Assembly (NCBI RefSeq): GCF_029504655.1
Contig: NZ_JAQFIL010000001.1
Coordinates: 5,151,001-5,215,000, forward strand
Source of the DNA: Catalinimonas alkaloidigena
Lineage (GTDB): Bacteria; Bacteroidota; Bacteroidia; Cytophagales; Cyclobacteriaceae
Reading direction: 5' to 3'
Length of the DNA: 64,000 bases
Shown here: positions 61,420-64,000 of the stretch, one piece after another
Layout: each line of letters opens with the position of its first letter
Position numbering within the stretch: the first letter of the stretch is position 1
Program-made: the position numbers and the translations under genes
Notes under the pieces: model-generated
Seen by the model: the letters and a program-made list of their open reading frames with translations, nothing else
Databases searched by the model: none
Told to the model about the DNA's origin: nothing

Positions 61420-62214
61420 TCATTTAGCTAATTTCAAAATCCTTACTGCCCCCCTCATCACAAAGGCGAAAACTATCCCACCAATCGCCAGATCAGGCCA
61501 TTTACTTTCCAGAAAATAAACCAACACACCGGCCAGGATCACTCCGCCATTAACAATAATATCATTAGAGGTAAAAATGGCGCTGGCCTGCATATGCGCT
61601 TCATCGCTTTTGGCTTTATTGATCAGCCAGAGTGAAACCAGGTTGCCGATGAGGGCCAGTACTGATATGATGATCATCCACTGAAACAGAGGTGTTTCGC
61701 TTTCGCTGAAAAACCTGCGCAATACTTCTGAAAAGCCTAATAGTGCCAGACCCATTTGAAAATACCCACTGATTTTGGCTACTTTTTTCTTGCGAGACAT
61801 AGCTGCACCTACAGCAAATAAGCTCAGGCCGTAGACGATGGAATCCGCTAGCATATCCAGAGAGTCGGCTATTAAGCCCATAGAACGGGAAATCCATCCG
61901 GTAGTCATCTCTACAACAAAGAACCCGAAATTGATGCCCAGTACCCACCACAGGATTTTGCGCTGGTGAGAATCGTCAGCAGCTAATGGCAACTCAGCTT
62001 CATCTTCTGTGTTTTCCAGCCGGTCGTTGAGTTTGAGTTCGCTAATGGCCTGATGGATCTTGTCTACTTCTTCCGTGTGATATACCTCCAGTTTACGGTT
62101 TGAGATATCAAAAGAAAGCTGCTTTACCTCTTTATAAGGTTCCAGCTTCATACGGATCATCTGCTCCTCTGAGGGGCAGTCCATTTTGCTGATATGGAAT
62201 GTGGTTTTTTTCAT
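61420..62214 (-). CDS. CDF cation transporter with N-terminal metal-binding-like domain
   Basis: 264 residues. Residues 1-65 form an HMA-like fold with only one cysteine (FHISKMDCPSEEQMIRMKLE). Five or six membrane helices follow with SMGLIADSLDMLADSIVYGL (Asp metal ligands) and ASAIFTSNDIIVNGGVI. It acts as a proton-coupled metal exporter. Next gene, DUF3703, is 5 bases upstream. Confidence 0.82.
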   Translation of the reverse strand: MKKTTFHISKMDCPSEEQMIRMKLEPYKEVKQLSFDISNRKLEVYHTEEVDKIHQAISELKLNDRLENTEDEAELPLAADDSHQRKILWWVLGINFGFFVVEMTTGWISRSMGLIADSLDMLADSIVYGLSLFAVGAAMSRKKKVAKISGYFQMGLALLGFSEVLRRFFSESETPLFQWMIIISVLALIGNLVSLWLINKAKSDEAHMQASAIFTSNDIIVNGGVILAGVLVYFLESKWPDLAIGGIVFAFVMRGAVRILKLAK

Positions 62215-62219
62215 TCTAT

Positions 62220-62600
62220 TTATGCGAGCGGCTTTACACCGGATCTTTTAAAAATATCCATAATTTCATCGGGAATCGTCATTGGCTTAAGAGGCGGAAC
62301 ATTCGCCCCTCCGGTATTGCCAACCGGAATATGACCCACAAATGATTTTACACCTCCAACTAAAAGCCGAGGAATCTGTCCAATAATTTCTTTGGTGTTC
62401 TTAATATGGATTCCAAACAGGAGCATTTTCCAGTGAACATAACTGTGGTGCCAGGGATAAGTCTGGCCTAAAATGTGCGCCCTTTCCAGATGATACCATG
62501 CAGTACGTAGATCGTTTTGATTTTTATAAAACCTATACTGATTCAGCTCTTCTTCAAAGTAGGGTTTGAGCGAATTGGGCATTCTTGTATTTAGTTTCAT
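62220..62600 (-). CDS. DUF3703-family protein
   Basis: 126 residues. The segment AWYHLERAHILGQTYPWHHS and GHIPVGNTGGANVPPLKPM identify DUF3703, a family met in metal resistance clusters. No function is known. Located between the P-type ATPase and the CDF gene. Confidence 0.85.
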   Translation of the reverse strand: MKLNTRMPNSLKPYFEEELNQYRFYKNQNDLRTAWYHLERAHILGQTYPWHHSYVHWKMLLFGIHIKNTKEIIGQIPRLLVGGVKSFVGHIPVGNTGGANVPPLKPMTIPDEIMDIFKRSGVKPLA

Positions 62601-62618
62601 CCTTTTAATTTTTATATG

Positions 62619-64000
62619 CTACTTCTTATAAGCTAACAATCTCAACGCATTAAAGACTACCAGCAAAGTGGAACCTTCATGGATCAACACAGCAGGCCCG
62701 ATGGTCGCAATGCCTGAAATCGTCAGAGGAATTAAAATACCTACAATACCCAGGCTGACCCAAAGGTTTTGTTTGATAATGCCTTTGGCTTGTCTACTTA
62801 AACCGATAGCAAAAGGCAGTGTTTCCAGCTTGTCGGCCATCAGGGCAATATCAGCTGTTTCCAGGGCTACATCACTGCCTGCTGCTCCCATTGCAATACC
62901 CACAGTACTATTGGCCATGGCCGGAGCATCATTTACGCCATCACCGACCATCGCCACTTTGGATTCTTTTTCTCTGAGTTCTTTAATGGCTTCTACTTTT
63001 TCTTCCGGCAGCAGGCTGCCCCAAGCATCCGTGAGTCCAATCTCTTTGGCCACTGCATCGGCTACTTTCTGATTATCACCCGTAAGCATAATCATACGCT
63101 TGATACCGATTTCTTTCAGTCGTTCCAATGTGTTTTTAGCTTCTTCCCTCGGGGTATCCATCAGGGCAATTATGCCAATGTATTTGTCATTTTGACGGAT
63201 CAGCATGGTGGTATTGCCATCTGACTCCAGTGACTTTACTTTTTCTTCTGTTTCCTTCTCCGGCTTATTATCATCCAGGGATTCAAACAGGTCCAGGTTG
63301 CCGATGTACACTTTGTCATCACCCAAGGAGGCTTTGATCCCCTTACCAAGCACCGCTTCCAGATCTTTCGCATCAGGTATATCAGTACCATCCAATCGCT
63401 CTTTACCATCCCGCACTACAGCTTTGGCCAGTGGATGGTCACTGAGGTTTTCTACGGCTACTGCTATTTTTAACAGTTCTTGCTCGTTTACATCACCTAA
63501 AGGAGTTATTTCGGTGAGCTTGGGCTTACCTTCTGTTAGTGTTCCGGTTTTGTCAAAAGCCAGGGCGGTGAGTACACCCAGATCTTCCAACGGACGGCCA
63601 CCTTTGATAAGCACCCCGCTTTTGGCTGCCCTGGCTACTCCGCTTAGCACTGCACTTGGTGTGGCAATGGCCAAAGCGCAAGGGCTGGCTGCCACCAATA
63701 CGGCCATTGCACGGTAGAAACTTTCGCTAAACGTTTCGTCCAGTACCAAAAAAGCGAAATTGAGTATGACCACCAAGACCAATACAGAAGGCACAAAATA
63801 CTTCTCAAATTTGTCGGTGAGCCGCTGTGTAGGTGATTTCTGGGTCTGGGCTTCATTCACCAGTTTCACCAATCGGGAAAGTGTAGAGTCTTTGGCTTCT
63901 TTGATCACTTTGATTTCCAGCGTATTGTTGCCATTGATAGTACCCGAAAAAGCACGGTTCTCGTCTTTGATGTCTTTTTCCTCCGACCAGTCTTTATCAG
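62619..64000 (-). CDS. P1B-type heavy-metal-translocating ATPase (N-terminus outside window)
   Basis: The reading frame continues past the window edge; 459 residues are visible. Present are the actuator end, membrane helix with SPCALAIATP (a P1B-4-like SPC where Cu/Zn pumps have CPC), FDKTGTLTEGKP phosphorylation site, SDHPLAKAVV (HP motif), MLTGDN and VGDGVNDAPAMANS hinge. The SPC form points to Co, Zn, Ni or Fe rather than Cu; this is inference. A GTG in the track's frame is internal, not the start. Confidence 0.92.
   Translation of the reverse strand, partial: DKDWSEEKDIKDENRAFSGTINGNNTLEIKVIKEAKDSTLSRLVKLVNEAQTQKSPTQRLTDKFEKYFVPSVLVLVVILNFAFLVLDETFSESFYRAMAVLVAASPCALAIATPSAVLSGVARAAKSGVLIKGGRPLEDLGVLTALAFDKTGTLTEGKPKLTEITPLGDVNEQELLKIAVAVENLSDHPLAKAVVRDGKERLDGTDIPDAKDLEAVLGKGIKASLGDDKVYIGNLDLFESLDDNKPEKETEEKVKSLESDGNTTMLIRQNDKYIGIIALMDTPREEAKNTLERLKEIGIKRMIMLTGDNQKVADAVAKEIGLTDAWGSLLPEEKVEAIKELREKESKVAMVGDGVNDAPAMANSTVGIAMGAAGSDVALETADIALMADKLETLPFAIGLSRQAKGIIKQNLWVSLGIVGILIPLTISGIATIGPAVLIHEGSTLLVVFNALRLLAYKK

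Overview
The window reads as a chromosome segment of a Bacteroidota bacterium, most likely a marine-type member of the Cytophagales (inference). The signs are DUF-type Bacteroides-style tra genes, a TonB-dependent receptor with a carboxypeptidase-regulatory-like N-terminus, LytTR regulators, SPII lipoproteins, few Shine-Dalgarno sites and a Bacteroidota-type promoter (TTTG, 19 bp, then a TAnnTTTG-like box). No rRNA, tRNA, CRISPR array or integrase is visible.

Region 1 (1-8111) looks like a peptide-signalling locus. It holds a C39-peptidase ABC exporter (45-2234, minus), a 44-residue double-glycine leader peptide too short for routine gene calling (2422-2556, minus), a LytS-type sensor kinase (2793-3929), a secreted prolyl oligopeptidase (3944-6100) and two LytTR response regulators (6161-7733). 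Between the divergent peptide and kinase genes, the 8-mer CATGAACT occurs three times at 21- and 42-bp spacing. This is the geometry known for LytTR (AgrA/ComE-type) binding sites. Together these suggest an uncharacterised quorum-sensing-like circuit.

Region 2 (about 8200-38850) is a conjugative element. The minus-strand half carries a lipoprotein, a VirD4-like coupling protein, a MobB-like relaxase, a BfmA/BtgA-like protein, replication-type HTH and ATPase genes, a phage-like recombination module (RecE-like exonuclease, coiled-coil protein, ssDNA-binding-like protein), an XRE regulator, a small zinc ribbon, RadC and ArdC. The plus-strand half is the tra operon (28643-38832): TraE/TraF/VirB4/TraJ/TraK/TraN/TraM homologues, then three tandem paralogous VirB5-like secreted proteins. 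Between the halves sits defence cargo: an unusual 1116-residue AlbA_2(Schlafen)-HATPase-MID-PIWI single-chain Argonaute (23133-26483) and an AbiE-type toxin-antitoxin pair (26703-28309).

Region 3 (38903-53240) has a CmoA homologue next to a membrane methyltransferase, a TonB-dependent receptor, an OmpR-type two-component system, a tripartite RND efflux operon (TolC/CusA-like pump/adaptor) with a frameshifted His-rich lipoprotein and a His-rich membrane protein, and a PQQ-type sugar dehydrogenase-like lipoprotein.

Region 4 (53600-64000) is a heavy-metal resistance island, all on the minus strand. It contains an ArsR repressor with two operator dyads, a MerTP fusion, a GDCCVxC protein, a flavin disulfide reductase, a CsoR-like regulator, a Cys-rich copper-storage-like protein, a MerT-like membrane protein, two cation diffusion facilitators, a DUF3703 protein and a P1B-type ATPase cut by the window edge. 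Several small broken genes (YnfA, a SpoIIAA-like copy, an unidentified remnant) show ongoing decay in this island.
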